Shown in pieces: positions 23,535-34,533 of a stretch of 64,000 bases of DNA (position 1 is the first letter of the stretch; the number at the start of each line of letters is the position of its first letter). The notes beneath the pieces were generated by a model, which worked only from the letters and a program-made list of their open reading frames with translations, was not told where the DNA came from and did no database searches. The stretch is from Epiperipatus broadwayi (taxonomy: Eukaryota > Onychophora > Udeonychophora > Euonychophora > Peripatidae): NCBI GenBank assembly GCA_028023455.1, contig JAQFVV010012671.1, forward strand, positions 996,001 to 1,060,000, read 5' to 3'. The position numbers and the translations under genes are program-made.

Positions 23535-25153
23535 ACTAACGTAATCAATGTGCATTTAAATAAATTTATAATTACTAAATAAGTAAAAGAAAAATAATGA
23601 AAAAATGAGAGAAAAAGTACAGAAAAGTTGCTGTTTATATTGGATATAATATCCAACCCTTAGTGAACCAACATTTCATCTTACAAGACATCAAAAAATA
23701 TTCTTTATTGGGAACTACTCATATCTGAAGTTTTTATTTACTACCTGCAGTCACACACTGGATATTTTAGTTTATTGTCAAAATGCTCAATTATTGTAAG
23801 CATTTTAGTTTCAAAGTAACTTTTATTTGATTAAATTATTTACAGTTATATTTTAAATATTATGAGGTCTTTAATAGATTATAGTAAATGTAAAATAAAA
23901 AAGCAGTGAAATCATTGAGGTAATGTAAGTGAAACCAAACTTCCGGTGATCTATAAAAATATTCATTGGGGTATAGATTTGGTTTCTCATTCTAATATTA
24001 TCTAATTTGTTTAGAAAAAGATTTTATAAGATATGAGATTAAAAATCAGGTAGCATCTTATAAAACAGAGTGTGATAAGAATGTAGATGATTATTCTTAT
24101 ATTGGGAAAAAGACCTCTGATATATTATCAGTGAAGCTGACTATTGTTTGTGTGAGTGATTGATATCAGTAGTGATAAGAATGTAGTATATTCAGAGAAA
24201 AAAGAATTCAAATATATAATGTTTTATGGTTTCTTCATCTCTATGACAAAGAGTACAAGATAGATCTATATTCATAAAATGCATTTTGTAGGGGGGGGGG
24301 TAATGTGTAAAAGTTAAAAGATTTTGATAGTCCAATATAAAAATATTTTACACAAATTATTTTACTAAACTAAGAGATTTTTTATTTATCATAATATTCT
24401 GACTCTATATGTTATATCTTTTGACAATAGCAAAAGAATAACTTTGAATCCACATCCCTTTTACTCACTCAATGAAATAAACGAATCCATATAGATATAA
24501 ATACAAAAAAATGACAGCTACATCTTATAATAATAATTCTGAATAATAAATATTCTATAAGAATAAACTTCAAGTTCACAACTGGTCTCCAGATGCTGAA
24601 ATGCTGGTACTATTATATCTGAACAGACAACTAGAATAAAATATAAAAATTTACAAAAGCAAACATCTTAATGTGAATCTAAAATTTTCAATTTCTTACT
24701 CGAAATTAAATAAATTTTCAGCTTAATCAAAAAACATTATATAAGCATAAATAAAACTATTCACATAATACTTTTATCTCAAGTATTATAAATAAATTCT
24801 TGGGACTTGCCCCCCCCCCCCCCAAAAAAAAAGGTTCCCCAAAACAGTATCATCACTGTGCAGCTTAAAAATTTATTTACGACTTCATTCAGGTCATTGA
24901 AATCATTAAATTAATAGCTTTAATTTAAAAAAAATTGCAATCATTGAAATCAGGTAAATTAATATCTTTAATTTAAAAAAAATTTGCAATCTTAAATCTG
25001 ATTAATGCAGATCATCTGCGAGGAATTCATCGAAAATAATATCAATCAATAATATTATCATTAAGTGAAGCTATATATTATTGATATATTAAAAGAACCA
25101 GGTGAAAAAACAAAAAAATTGTTGTATGCTAAATGATACAAATGTACAGATGA
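23535..25153. other. AT-rich non-coding DNA with G and C homopolymers
   Basis: No gene. Contains a run of ten G (24291-24300) and a run of 14 C followed by nine A (24810-24832), striking in such AT-rich DNA. Confidence 0.55.
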
Positions 25154-25170
25154 TTAAAAGAATGTAATAG

Positions 25171-25406
25171 AACAGGCAAAATTCTCTATACGTATTGCCA
25201 CTCAATGCAAGCCAGAGTAGATCACAAACCAGAAACTAGTCTGGGGATATTGGATCAGTAGGCACTAGATGGGGATTTTATGAGCCTTTGGCATCCATTG
25301 ATTACTTTGGCTTGCATTGAGTGGCAATACATATAGAGAGTTTTGCCTGTTTTAATAACAGTTATAAGCAAGCATAGGAAATGGTGATCATGTGGTGTTT
25401 ATTGGC
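25171..25406 (+). mobile_element. Palindromic retroposon (family P) with 17-bp duplication
   Basis: A 236-bp insert starting AACAGGCAAAATTCTC and ending with GGTGATCATGTGGTGTTTAT plus GGC. The first 50 bp are the reverse complement of 25307-25360, so it folds into a hairpin, followed by a unique 3' tail containing GGTGATCATGTG. It is flanked by TTAAAAGAATGTAATAG (25154-25170) and the same sequence with one change (25407-25423). Duplications this long point to target-primed or similar retroposition. No tRNA-like promoter or ORF is visible. Confidence 0.82.
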
Positions 25407-25423
25407 TTAAAAGAATATAATAG

Positions 25424-25971
25424 GTATATTAATATTTAAGAACATTGATGAAAAAGGTATTAAAAATTAGTTCTTATCAGATTTCTATCAATAGATGATC
25501 TTTATTAAGATGATTAGAATTTATCTTTAGAAAGAATTGGATTCAACCAAAAAAAAAAAAAAAAAAAGTAAGCTAAATGTAAAAGTGTTTTTAACACAGA
25601 AAATCACATCCAACTATTAAGAAAAATTCTAGAAAAAAGCAATGAATATAAAGTGCCATTATATTATTAATATATATTTGATTTTATGAAAGATACAAAA
25701 TATAGACCCAGGATATTTTCATATTCTGAAAAATATTTATCAAAATGCTACAATAATAATAATAAGATTACACTAGAAAATTAATACTAATAAGGCTGTA
25801 CAATACAGTAATTCAGTTGTACAAAACTTTTTATACAAATTTTATAAAACTTTGAAATTTTAATAAACTTTTCTCAGAATATAATTCAAAATAAATTCAT
25901 ACAAAATGTATATAGAGAAAAAAAGCTTTATTTAATCCTAACAGCATACTATGCTTAACATGCTTTTGACT
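25424..25971. other. AT-rich non-coding DNA
   Basis: Nothing recognised. Confidence 0.5.
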
Positions 25972-26576
25972 GCCTAGTCATATTCATAAAAATATATATC
26001 TGAGGATCTTAGGATATTTACCAAAGAGTAAATAAGATGGGGGATTTGCATAAAATTTGAATAAAGAATGTAAATAAGTTCATTTAAATGAACCATATTT
26101 TTGAAAGGGGAATACAGGATTGTTTTTTTGTTTTTTGCATGTATGTTTTTGGCAATATGCAATGCACTTTGATTTTACATTTACATTGTTTTTTTCAGAG
26201 CAGATGATGTTGGTAGATGTAGATTCAAAGTTGTGGCCAAACTTGGACTCATGCTCAAAGAAAATAAATTTAATCTCTGTGTTCATCTTAGCTGTGCTGA
26301 GCGATTCTTGTAAATAAATTGGCACACAATTCTCTATAATAAACTGCATGGCAGTTTATGTTGTTGCATTCAATTTTGTACACTACTTGGGACTTCATCT
26401 CAGGGGGCAGTTTGTCTTTAGAATTGTTAATTAGGTGATCCTGCATTCCCCTTCCAAAAAGTGCCTGATTTAAATAATCTTATTTACATCCTTTATTCAA
26501 ATTTTATGCAAATCCCCTATCTTGTTTATTTTTTGATAAATATCACAAGCTCCTTTGAATATGATTACTAGGTAAT
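25972..26576 (-). mobile_element. Palindromic element with GIY-YIG remnant (copy A)
   Basis: Inverted arms at about 25972-26125 and 26430-26576 (shared block GGGGATTTGCATAAAATTTG and outer CCTAGT...CATATTCA blocks) enclose a minus-strand coding remnant of a GIY-YIG endonuclease. The arrangement matches copy B at 46.2-47.0 kb. It is probably a rearranged, 5'-truncated PLE of a different clade from the one at 27.5 kb. Confidence 0.6.
26140..26423 (-). pseudogene. GIY-YIG endonuclease remnant (copy A)
   Basis: GIY-YIG nucleases of Penelope-like elements nick target DNA. Read on the minus strand from about 26423, the segment gives SQVVYKIEC followed by NNINC and a YYRE...L.TRIAQH stretch, matching family positions VYKIxC...C...YIGET...L..RL..H. 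After a frame change the reading continues with FFEHESKFGHNF, the counterpart of the family's H..TGH.F motif and closely parallel to FAKHKKTTGHIF in copy B. The second half of the GIY-YIG signature is degraded (Gly replaced), and two frames are needed, so it is inactive. Confidence 0.62.
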
Positions 26577-26818
26577 TAAAAGAATGCTGAGTGTAGCATG
26601 CTGCTAGGATTAAATAAATATTTCTCTATATACATTTTATAAAAGTATTTTGAGAATGAAAATGGGAAAAAAGAACATAAAAATACATGGATATTATTTA
26701 AGTCATCAAGATTGTAGCAGATGATATGATTAGTTTTTGCAAATAGTGCTTCAAAATCAGAAAATGTTGCAATAATTATCAGATAAAAGTAAAAAATTAG
26801 AAGCAGAGATAAATAATT

Positions 26819-27372
26819 TGAAATCATGATCTGAAAGTGGAATTAAAGTTAGAGATAGTGAATGCTTGCTCTGACGTTTATGTAAACATACGCTTGACAG
26901 TGTTTTTGCTAGAATGCCATCTGTTGACATAAATACAAGCGTTAGCAAGTTTTTACCTTGTTTTTTGTTTTTCATAAATGTACCTTTGAGGTCTTTCTAG
27001 CAATGATATATATTGCAGAGGCTTCTACTATGTGGTGATGCTGAACTGATATCAGATCCATATAGCTATCTGGCTTGCTATGCTGAGTTTGAAGACATTA
27101 CGTGTCTAAAAGATTCACGCTTGCAAGCTGAATAGAAACTGTTTCATAAATGCTCAGCGTTTGTGTTTAGATCTAGTTTCTTTTTCCTGTCTTTCACTGA
27201 TGATAGCAAATAGCTTGAAATCATGATCTGAAAAGTGGAATTAAAGTTAGAGATAGTGAATGCTTGCTCTGACGTTTATGTAAACATACGCTTGATGGTG
27301 TTTTTGGTAGAACACCATCTGTTGACATAAATACAAGCATTAGCAAGTTTTTAACTTGTTTTTTGTTTTTCA
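26819..27372. repeat. Direct terminal repeats around a 241-bp core (TRIM-like)
   Basis: A 156-bp sequence at 26819-26974 recurs at 27216-27372 in the same orientation with few differences. Each begins TGAAATCATGATCTG, ends with TTTTTGTTTTTCA and contains GACGTTTATGTAAACATACG. Starting in TG and ending in CA, and enclosing a short non-coding core, is typical of terminal-repeat retrotransposons in miniature. No primer-binding site or matching target duplication was found, so a simple local duplication remains possible. Confidence 0.5.
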
Positions 27373-27499
27373 TATATATATAAGAAATATTTTTAATAAA
27401 TATATTTTACTAGTTCTTGCAATTGGTTCTGAGACTTGAACATTTAATAGAAGATATATATACAAACAAACCACATGCAAACTTCTTCTTTATAATTGT

Positions 27500-27870
27500 A
27501 TGCATATATTGAACTATTTTCATCATCTAATATAAGTATTGAATGTCTTTAGAAAAATTTAACTTTATTTAAATATTCCAAATACATTCAACTGTTAGTA
27601 ATAGCACATCAAACAGATTAGTATATGTACAATATTTTGAGAGGTATTATTCTCTCCTCTTCTTCAGGTGTTTCTGGCCTGACCAATGATAGTACTAGCT
27701 GGGGAATTGAATCTGGACCCTTAGACTCTTGAGTATTGAATTTCAAGGTAATACTCTAACCAAATGCCTATTCTGCCAAAGGCAACAGTCAGTTGAAATT
27801 TCATAAACTTATCTACAAGGTTCCTCCTGATTTCTGCACTTTTTCTTGAGCAAACTTGATTAATGGTTTC
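27500..27870 (-). mobile_element. PLE 3' tail with tRNA-like stretch
   Basis: Directly continues from the endonuclease. It holds the GTGGAAACCATTAATCAAG block, a degenerate tRNA-like section (about 27780-27700), CTGAAGAAGAGG ... CCTCTC (27670-27635) with a perfect AGAGG/CCTCT hairpin, and the AATATTTAAATAAAG end at about 27565. It establishes that the scattered tail copies in this window are PLE-related. Confidence 0.75.
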
Positions 27871-27899
27871 CACAAAATGTATAGTCACACTAGGTTGAC

Positions 27900-28330
27900 A
27901 TATGTGATTGTTTGCCATTGTCAAGTGAGCAGCTTTTTAAAATTTTCTTCTTTGCACCTTTTCTTCTCTAGCCAATATTTTTGTGTTTTCCCAATTGATC
28001 ATATGCTCATTAGTACATACATGGTTTGCTACCTTAGACATATCTGTTTTTTCTCCTCTAGTTATTGGTTTGTGCTCTTGCAAGTACTTTTAGATGGGAT
28101 AACTGGTCTCATCAATATATGTTCTTCCACATTCACATGGTATTTCATAGACACAGTTTTTTTCTTTCCAGCATTTCAAGTTTAGATTTTGTAGATGTTA
28201 GAATTCTGCATAGTGTAATATGGCTCTGGAAGGCTGTCCTGGTGTCGTACTGATTGCAGATTTTTTAAAATTTGTCTGCTATTTTTGATATGTATGGTTA
28301 CAATACAGTACCAATAATTGTTTTTTTTTC
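27900..28330 (-). pseudogene. PLE GIY-YIG endonuclease
   Basis: In minus orientation a helical linker with YISKIADKF and RICNKYD-like residues leads to CVYEIPCECGRTYIDET (28156-28105), the GIY-YIG core with its paired cysteines; the family Gly of YIGET is Asp here. A stop follows at YPI, then QEHKPITRGEKTDMSKVANHV, INWENTKILARE and a basic RRKF end, matching the conserved H...VAxH...W...K.L.RE..RRxxKE region including the Glu. The endonuclease normally nicks the target for primed reverse transcription. Internal stops show it is dead. Confidence 0.8.
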
Positions 28331-28379
28331 TTTTGATGGTTCTTTTTATTATCTATTTAAGATTTTCTTAATAATAGCT

Positions 28380-28880
28380 GGCAGATAACCATTTTTCATA
28401 AGAGTTTGTTCTATATAGTTTTTTTCTTTTTCCAAATCACTGGTTTCTGAACAAACTTCTTTTGTTCTGTTGATACTGATAGTATAACTCCATGTTTTGT
28501 TTTTCTGGTGTAATTGGATGTATAGGATAAGTATTTTCCTGTATGTGTAATTTTTTAGAAAACCGTAATTTTAATTTTGCCATGAGGAAGTCTTGTCACA
28601 AGAACATCTAAGAATGCCAATTTTTGTTCTAGTTCTGATGCTATTGTGAATTTAATTGAAGGGATATGTTGATGATGCATGATTCTATTGTAAATTAAAT
28701 TGAACGAGATATGTTGATGATGCATTTCCAGAAAGTTTATAATAGTGTTTCCCATGTGGCCATACAACAAATGTATCACCAAAATAGCAAAGCCAAACTT
28801 TAGGTGCATATGGAGTCTTTATGATTGTGGTTTCATGTTTTTCCTTGTAAACATTGCTAATCATTGTTATTTTATAAAAT
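28380..28880 (-). pseudogene. PLE reverse transcriptase, C-terminal half
   Basis: The minus strand gives a NVYKE...APKVWL segment, then CYFGDTFVVWPHG at about 28790-28750, aligning with the PLE RT motif YVDDTFVIWPHG; the first catalytic Asp position is Gly (YFGD, 28775-28786). Next come HQHIPSIKFTI, KLAFLDVLVTRLPHGKI and THTGKYL, all hallmark PLE blocks. A 36-bp tandem duplication (around 28660-28735) repeats the MHHQHI region. Beyond a frame change, about 28470-28375, an alpha-helical RTKEVCSETSDLEKE stretch corresponds to the thumb. The lost Asp and broken frames mean no activity. Confidence 0.82.
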
Positions 28881-28939
28881 ATATAAATAAAAAAGATTTG
28901 AAGAGAAATGATTGAATTACAAATGAATTAATATCATAA

Positions 28940-30809
28940 GTTAACAGAAAGAAGAAATTGTACAAGCTTTTGAAAAGGTTTCCTTCTAATGAAGAATTTA
29001 AAAATCAGCTGAAGTTTCTTGATAAAGAAATAAAGAAAGATATAGTTAAAGCTAAATTGTTTTTCTATTCTAGTCAAATTAATTCTTTAAAATCAATTAA
29101 ATTAAGCAACTTTTGGACTGTTGTTAAAAAATTTATTTTTAGGGAAGGATTTTCACAATTTTCTAGAATAAAGATTAATAAATTATCTACTGATGTTTTA
29201 AATAATTCAAAACTAATAGCTGATCATTTCAATCAACATTTTGTAAATAGTGTGGAATTATTAATGAATAGTTTTGAAAATAATTACAGTTCTCATGTTT
29301 TTGAATATGAGAAATCTACCATGAATTCTTTTGTTTTTAAAGAGATTGAAGAATTTGAAATTTTAGATGCTCTTTATAAAATGAGACATAAGAAATGTGT
29401 TGGTTTAGATGGTATTTCTGTAAAAATATTAATTGAAAATATTTCCATTTTTTTATTTAATTTTTCTATCGATTCATGTGTATTTCCAGATTGTTTAAAA
29501 TCTGCTGTTATTGTACCTATTTTTTTAAGAATAGTGATAGAGAATGTTTGGAAAATTGCAGGCCAATTTTTTTTTTATCAACATTATCTCAAACTTTGGA
29601 AATATGTATAAAGAACAGAATTGTTTTGCTTTTTCAAAAATATAATTTATTTTCAAATAATCAATTTGGGTTATTGCTAGGAAGATCTACAGAAGTGGCC
29701 TTATCTGAAGATGTTTCAGCCGTCACTGAATCTTTAGAAATAGGTTACAAAACTATAGACATTTATTTAGATTTGCAGAAAGCATTTGATTGTGTTCCAC
29801 ATGATATATTAATAATTAAATTAAACTATTGTGGCATAAAGAGTACTATGCTTGATTGGTTTAAATTTTATTTAAGTAATAGAAACCATCAAATATGGAG
29901 TTCCTCAGGATTCAGTCTTAGGACTATTGTTATTTACTATTTATATTAATGATCTGCTTGGTCTTTCTCTTCATTCTAAAACTTTTTGTTTTGCAGATGA
30001 TACTGCTTTGGTTATTCAGCAGTTTTATATTGTTTACTAGAGAAATTTGTGAATGAAGATTTATTTAAAATTGCACAATGGATGAACAACAATAGATTAC
30101 TGCTAAATATTAATAAGTGTAATTATAGAATATACTCCCTTAAAAATATTCCAGTAAAAGACTTATTATTTGGATTACTTTTGTGAATCAAATCTCTTGT
30201 CAGAAAATTATCAAGTCTACAACAGTATCTTACCTTGGCTTGGTTTTGGATGAATTTTTGTATTGGGATAAGCATATATTTGGATTCAAGTAAAATTAAG
30301 AAAACTTAATTTTCTTTTGTATAGATTTAAAAGATTTTTTGTATAAAACTGTCCTGTTAAGTATATATAAACAATTTTTTTAAGTAGACTTTGTTATGGT
30401 ATAACATTATGGGGTGATACTGCAGCATATTTTTTGAAATCTTCAAAATTCTACACTGACAATTATTTTGTTTAAGCATTTTGATTTGTCAAAATTTGAC
30501 TTATATAAATGTATTGGAGTTTTAACTATTAATCAATTATTTATAGTAAATAAATACAAGGGACTGAATAAAAATGATTCTTCGTCAATAATAGTAACTA
30601 GATCAAGTGATTTTGATTTATTATTTGAACCAATATATTTTAAAACCCATTGTAGGTATCAAAAATGTTATCTTGGTCCAAAATTTTATAATATTTTTAT
30701 AAGGAACATTGGATTTAATGTTAATGATCTATCAAAAAAAACTTTGAAAAAATTCATTATGGATTGGATTATAATTGATGATAATGAAAAACTTTTTATT
30801 GCTTTGTAA
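28940..30809 (+). pseudogene. LINE (non-LTR) reverse transcriptase remnant
   Basis: A plus-strand RT in three frames. The first (28958-29611) has a helical N part, then KMRHKKCVGLDGISVKIL and CLKSAVIVPIF, the start of the RT fingers. A shift at a T-run near 29520 moves to the frame of 29476-29949, with RPIFFLSTLS, NNQFGLLLGRST and IDIYLDLQKAFDCVPHDIL (motif A, Asp present). A second shift near 29890 gives YGVPQ...LGLLLF (29894 on) and FADD at 29990-30001, the catalytic box. WMNNNRLLLNINKC follows, and 30468-30809 encodes the C-terminal tail. Layout and motifs resemble the Jockey/CR1-type group. No upstream AP-endonuclease domain is seen, so it is 5'-truncated. Confidence 0.82.
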
Positions 30810-30913
30810 TTGTTTTATACTGTATTAATGTTTTATATTTTATTTACACATGTATTTTGTTAAGCTCCATGCATGATTTTTTATCACAAAGACATTATAT
30901 GTTTAATAAATTA

Positions 30914-30945
30914 AATTATTATTATTATTATTATCATCATCATCA

Positions 30946-30986
<41 letters not shown>

Positions 30987-31014
30987 GTTGTTGTTGTTGT
31001 TCTTGTTGTTATTA
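30914..31014 (+). repeat. (ATT)n/(ATC)n/(GTT)n microsatellite at LINE 3' end
   Basis: Blocks of ATT, ATC, ATT and then TTG triplets start about 100 bp after the LINE stop codon. Several LINE groups end in short tandem repeats, so this may be the element's own tail, since expanded. Confidence 0.8.
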
Positions 31015-31488
31015 TAACTAATGCTTTAAATAATGAAAGAATAAAATAATGACTTATAGAAACTGATATCAATAACCACTAATTTTCTCCATCTCTGCAT
31101 CAACTATTGTAGAAAATTAGATGTGACTTTGAAAGATTATTATAACTCTGCTATTAGAAATTGATGCATAATATAAAACATTCTATACAATATTGCTGGT
31201 TTCACTATAAACAAACCTATAATCGTTCCATAACATTCTTTTTCTAATAGTATCACATATAAATAATAATAATGATGCTGATAAAAACAAGAACAAATAC
31301 CACATATAAAAAATATAATTTCCAAAACAAAACAAAAAAAATTCTGAGTGATATACATTACAGAATAATCTTTTACTAAGACCCACTCATTCCCAAGTGC
31401 ATCATTCTTAATCTTCACAATTGATAGCAAGTACAAGCACTTTTGAATCAAATTTTTGTAGAAATAATATATTTAATATTAGTTTAGA
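31015..31488. other. AT-rich DNA with an unrecognised minus frame
   Basis: A 103-codon minus frame (31451-31140) has hydrophobic Phe/Ile-rich segments but matches nothing I know. In sequence this AT-rich such frames arise by chance. Confidence 0.35.
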
Positions 31489-31822
31489 TTTCCATAAACT
31501 AATATTAATTGTTAAGTGTTTTTTAAAGCACATAGTTTAGTTAATAACTCAATATTTTGAATGGTATTATTCTCTTCTATTCTTTAGGTGTTGCTGATCC
31601 GACCAATGATAGTACTAACAAAAGAAATTGAACTATCTAAATTAATTCCTTTGTTAGTGCTGTCATTGGTCAGGCCAGCAATACCAGAAGAACAGAAAAG
31701 AATATTATACTAATATGAGTACTATTATTAAAGATGAGTATATTTGGAAAGTTTGAATAAAATGTGAATTTTTCTAAAAAGTTTTAACAATTAATATTAG
31801 ATAATGGAAATAATTCAACATA
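31489..31822. mobile_element. Inverted pair of PLE tails
   Basis: Left arm (about 31489-31635, minus) and right arm (about 31645-31822, plus) both carry the PLE-tail block around ATTGGTCAGGCCAGCA and its end AACAATTAATATTAGATAATGG. Both are cut short at the head, leaving only about 30 bp between arms. This is the same inverted arrangement as at 4263-4960. Confidence 0.65.
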
Positions 31823-32032
31823 TAATTACAACACAAACTTTAAGAGAAATTTTAGTATAATAGGTTTATTACTGATAGATTTGTTGAGAAAAGTTGGAAG
31901 TGTGAATATGGTTCTTTGGGTTTTAATTCCTGAGAGCTTATAATTTTTAAGGGTCAAGTTTAAGTAATAATATATTAATATAATTTTATAACTGAAACAC
32001 AGGATTATTATATACCTGTGTCTATATATGTA

Positions 32033-32607
32033 ATATATAGGGTATGTGAGCACAGACTTTCAAACGATCCACCACTCTCCACTCTATCTAATAACACTGA
32101 TACACTCAAGCACATATATGCTGAAAAGATTAATAATCACCAATATACATATTTCATGCTAAACCAGCAATCATCAGTTGATCCAAATTATTATCTCCCA
32201 CACATATATACTATAAGTGCTCAGATATATATTAAGATAGACAATCTTCACACTTTAATGGACAGGCTCCAAACTACTACACACTCCAACTCTTCAACCA
32301 TCCATCCAATTGAAAATCTGATGATGGAGTGCTCAAAGGCCACCCTGAGGCCAAGATTCTTGTCACACCCATGTTGACCTAAAGTCAATCTGAACCCCAC
32401 ATGTACAGGACATAATCCATTTAATACATATGCAGCAAGGATGGGAAGACATCTCTACAATGTAATAACTGAAACACAGGCTTATTATATACATATATTG
32501 GTGATTATTATCTTTTCAGCATATATGTGCTTGAGTGTATCAGTGCTATTAGATAGAGTGGAGAGTGTGTCATTTGAAAGTCTGTGCTCATATACCCTAT
32601 ATATTAA
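32033..32607. repeat. Foldback element, family F
   Basis: Arms 32033-32147 and 32493-32607 are near-perfect reverse complements (TATAGGGTATGTGAGCACAG at the left edge; GGTGATTATTATCTTTTCAGC in the right arm). The loop contains family F sequence, including GACCTAAAGTCAATCTGA and TTTAATGGACAGGCT, as at 20.8-22.3 kb. Two chance frames of 110-119 codons overlap it and are not believed. Confidence 0.7.
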
Positions 32608-34077
32608 TATAATTTTAATAAAATGTTGTTCACAGAAAACATCAACTATTTTTAGACAACTGACAAATTTATTTAGAAAAATTCAAAACATATATTTTAA
32701 ATATTTGCAACACTTATTCATTTTTAAAACATTAAGTAACACAAAACAAACAAGTTTTTTAGTTACTGAATGAAATGCTTTTCTTTGACACATGAGGATC
32801 TAGAATTATTCATGGTAAAGGAATATTTATTAATTTTGTTTTCCTGCTAAGAACCTTGTTTCCAAACCTGATGTTAGCTTTTGAACTCTTATTGATGGTA
32901 GTATTTTTGCTATTATTATTAGCATTAGTATTAAAACAAATAAATGTACTTTTAATATTAATAAAATTATTTATAGTAATAACTCAATTACTATTGTTAT
33001 TAATACAGACACATAATTTGTAATTCTATTGCTCTTAATATTTCTTGTTAATATGTTATGTACAATTAAATCAGTGTTACCTTCTAACAATTGCAAGAAT
33101 AGAACTTCTACAAAATGATTCAACCATCTACTTGATTTTTCAGGCTATTCAAAAGCAGATTCATCATTGTGATAATGAAATTAATCTACTTCATTGCTGA
33201 CTATCCTTCTGTTCATTTACTAACAACCATTCTAAGCATTGTGGTTTTTTAAAAATGTAATTTATCTATAATATTAAGATGGTGATGATGATGATCATTG
33301 TTGTTGTTGTTATTATTATTATTTTCCATAGTAGTTTTACTGGGTAGTACTAGTATTATTTTAATAATAAAAATATTAGCATGTCGAAGCGGCTAATTAT
33401 TCCTAATAATATTTCTCATACAGATAAAGGTTGCATCTTATTAATTCAGTGCATCATTTGACTAATGTTGATTATGTAGCATTTCCCCTTTTCCATGAGG
33501 ATTAGTTAACAAAACAGAGCATATGCATATACATATTTGAGATAAGCTGTAAATTTGTAAAGTTAGCATAACTTTAATCTCGACTTTGAATACTTTTCAA
33601 GCTGGAAAATAATTGATTAATCTCAAAACATCTTCAGCTTCATTCCATATTTGAACTAAGTTACTGGAATAATAGGCTACACACTATCTACTACATTATT
33701 AGTATCTATAAAACTTACTATTATGTTATTATTAAATGTATTATAAACTCAGTGATACTTTTGTAAAATTTGTAGCTTAGTTATAAGTTTATTAAATATT
33801 TAGATTAATAATGGTACTGGTAATAATAGCAATACTAATAGCTTTTGCAATAATATATCATATATATCAAAATAGATAGGAAATTGAAATATGAGCAAGG
33901 GAAAGGTAAGCAGCTATTAAAAATAGATTGACAAAAAATATAAATATTGAAAGCGTGGAGAAAACATATGAAAAAGAAAAAACCTGAATACCTCCTGAGT
34001 TGTATTTGATGCTGACATCTTCCATTGTTTTTGTGAAATTAATAAAGCTTGCATAATTTCCTAAAATGTACATATAT
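32608..34077. other. AT-rich DNA with a triplet microsatellite
   Basis: No gene recognised. A (GAT)/(TTG)/(ATT) triplet tract is at about 33281-33325. Confidence 0.5.
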
Positions 34078-34533
34078 ATTGAAGCTGTATATATATAGCT
34101 TTATATATGTGTGCTTCACCATTCACTGTTTAGTTAACCACAGACCATAGAACCAACCACAGTGAATGGATATTAAAATAAATGATTAATGAAATATATA
34201 TGTATATAATGGATTAAAATTAATAATGAAATTTAAACGTATATAATTTAGAAATTAAGAGAAAAGTTTTAATGTAAAATAGTAATAAAAATATTGCATC
34301 AGCAAGTAGAGATGTTAGCTAATGCATTTTATATAATACCAAAATAAAATAAGTAAAAATTTTAGCTTAAGATCCATTTAAAGAAAAATGATGTAATATA
34401 AAATCGATTGTTTGTAACATAAACAATAGTGTAAAATCATATGATGCTCTTAAGAGGTTGTAAACAATGGAAGCATTGGTAGATTTCAATTAATTAATTA
34501 ATGGAAGAAAGTTAAAAGATATAAATAATGCAA
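34078..34533 (+). repeat. 0.45-kb direct repeat, left copy
   Basis: Nearly identical to 43868-44340, about 9.8 kb away in the same orientation. Its 5' part holds a hairpin with perfect 11-bp arms, CCATTCACTGT (34119-34129) and ACAGTGAATGG (34159-34169). The similarity to the far copy looks higher than that of most repeats in the window, so it is relatively young. It could be an LTR of the Gypsy element between the copies, but there is no primer-binding site just after it and the start is not a clear TG. A dispersed non-coding repeat or duplicated segment is equally possible. Confidence 0.7.

Larger units (their letters stand above)
27500..28880 (-). mobile_element. 5'-truncated Penelope-like retroelement
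   Basis: Minus-strand order: end of the RT domain (28880-28555 and on to about 28380), a spacer, the GIY-YIG endonuclease (about 28330-27900), then the tail shared with copies at 4.3-4.9, 8.5, 20.4 and 31.5-31.8 kb (27870-27500). RT followed by GIY-YIG in one ORF is diagnostic for Penelope-like elements. The upstream half of the RT is missing at about 28880. Stops and frame changes are present throughout. Confidence 0.85.

Noticed and set aside
24810-24832. C14A9 tract as a quadruplex or regulatory element
   Set aside because: A single homopolymer run is more simply polymerase slippage; no second G/C tract nearby to form a structure.
27856-28253. Plus-strand frames with hydrophobic segments (109 and 62 codons)
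   Set aside because: They are antisense to the PLE endonuclease, which has clear motif support on the minus strand.
30914-31014. CRISPR-like periodic repeat
   Set aside because: It is a plain triplet microsatellite; no spaced direct repeats of CRISPR type occur anywhere in the window.
32018-32773. Two plus frames of 119 and 110 codons
   Set aside because: They lie across the two arms of a foldback repeat and share no recognisable domain.
34078-34533. Firm call as 5' LTR of the 38.9-43.7 kb Gypsy
   Set aside because: No primer-binding site follows it, no purine tract precedes the other copy, and over 4 kb of unrelated sequence separates it from gag.
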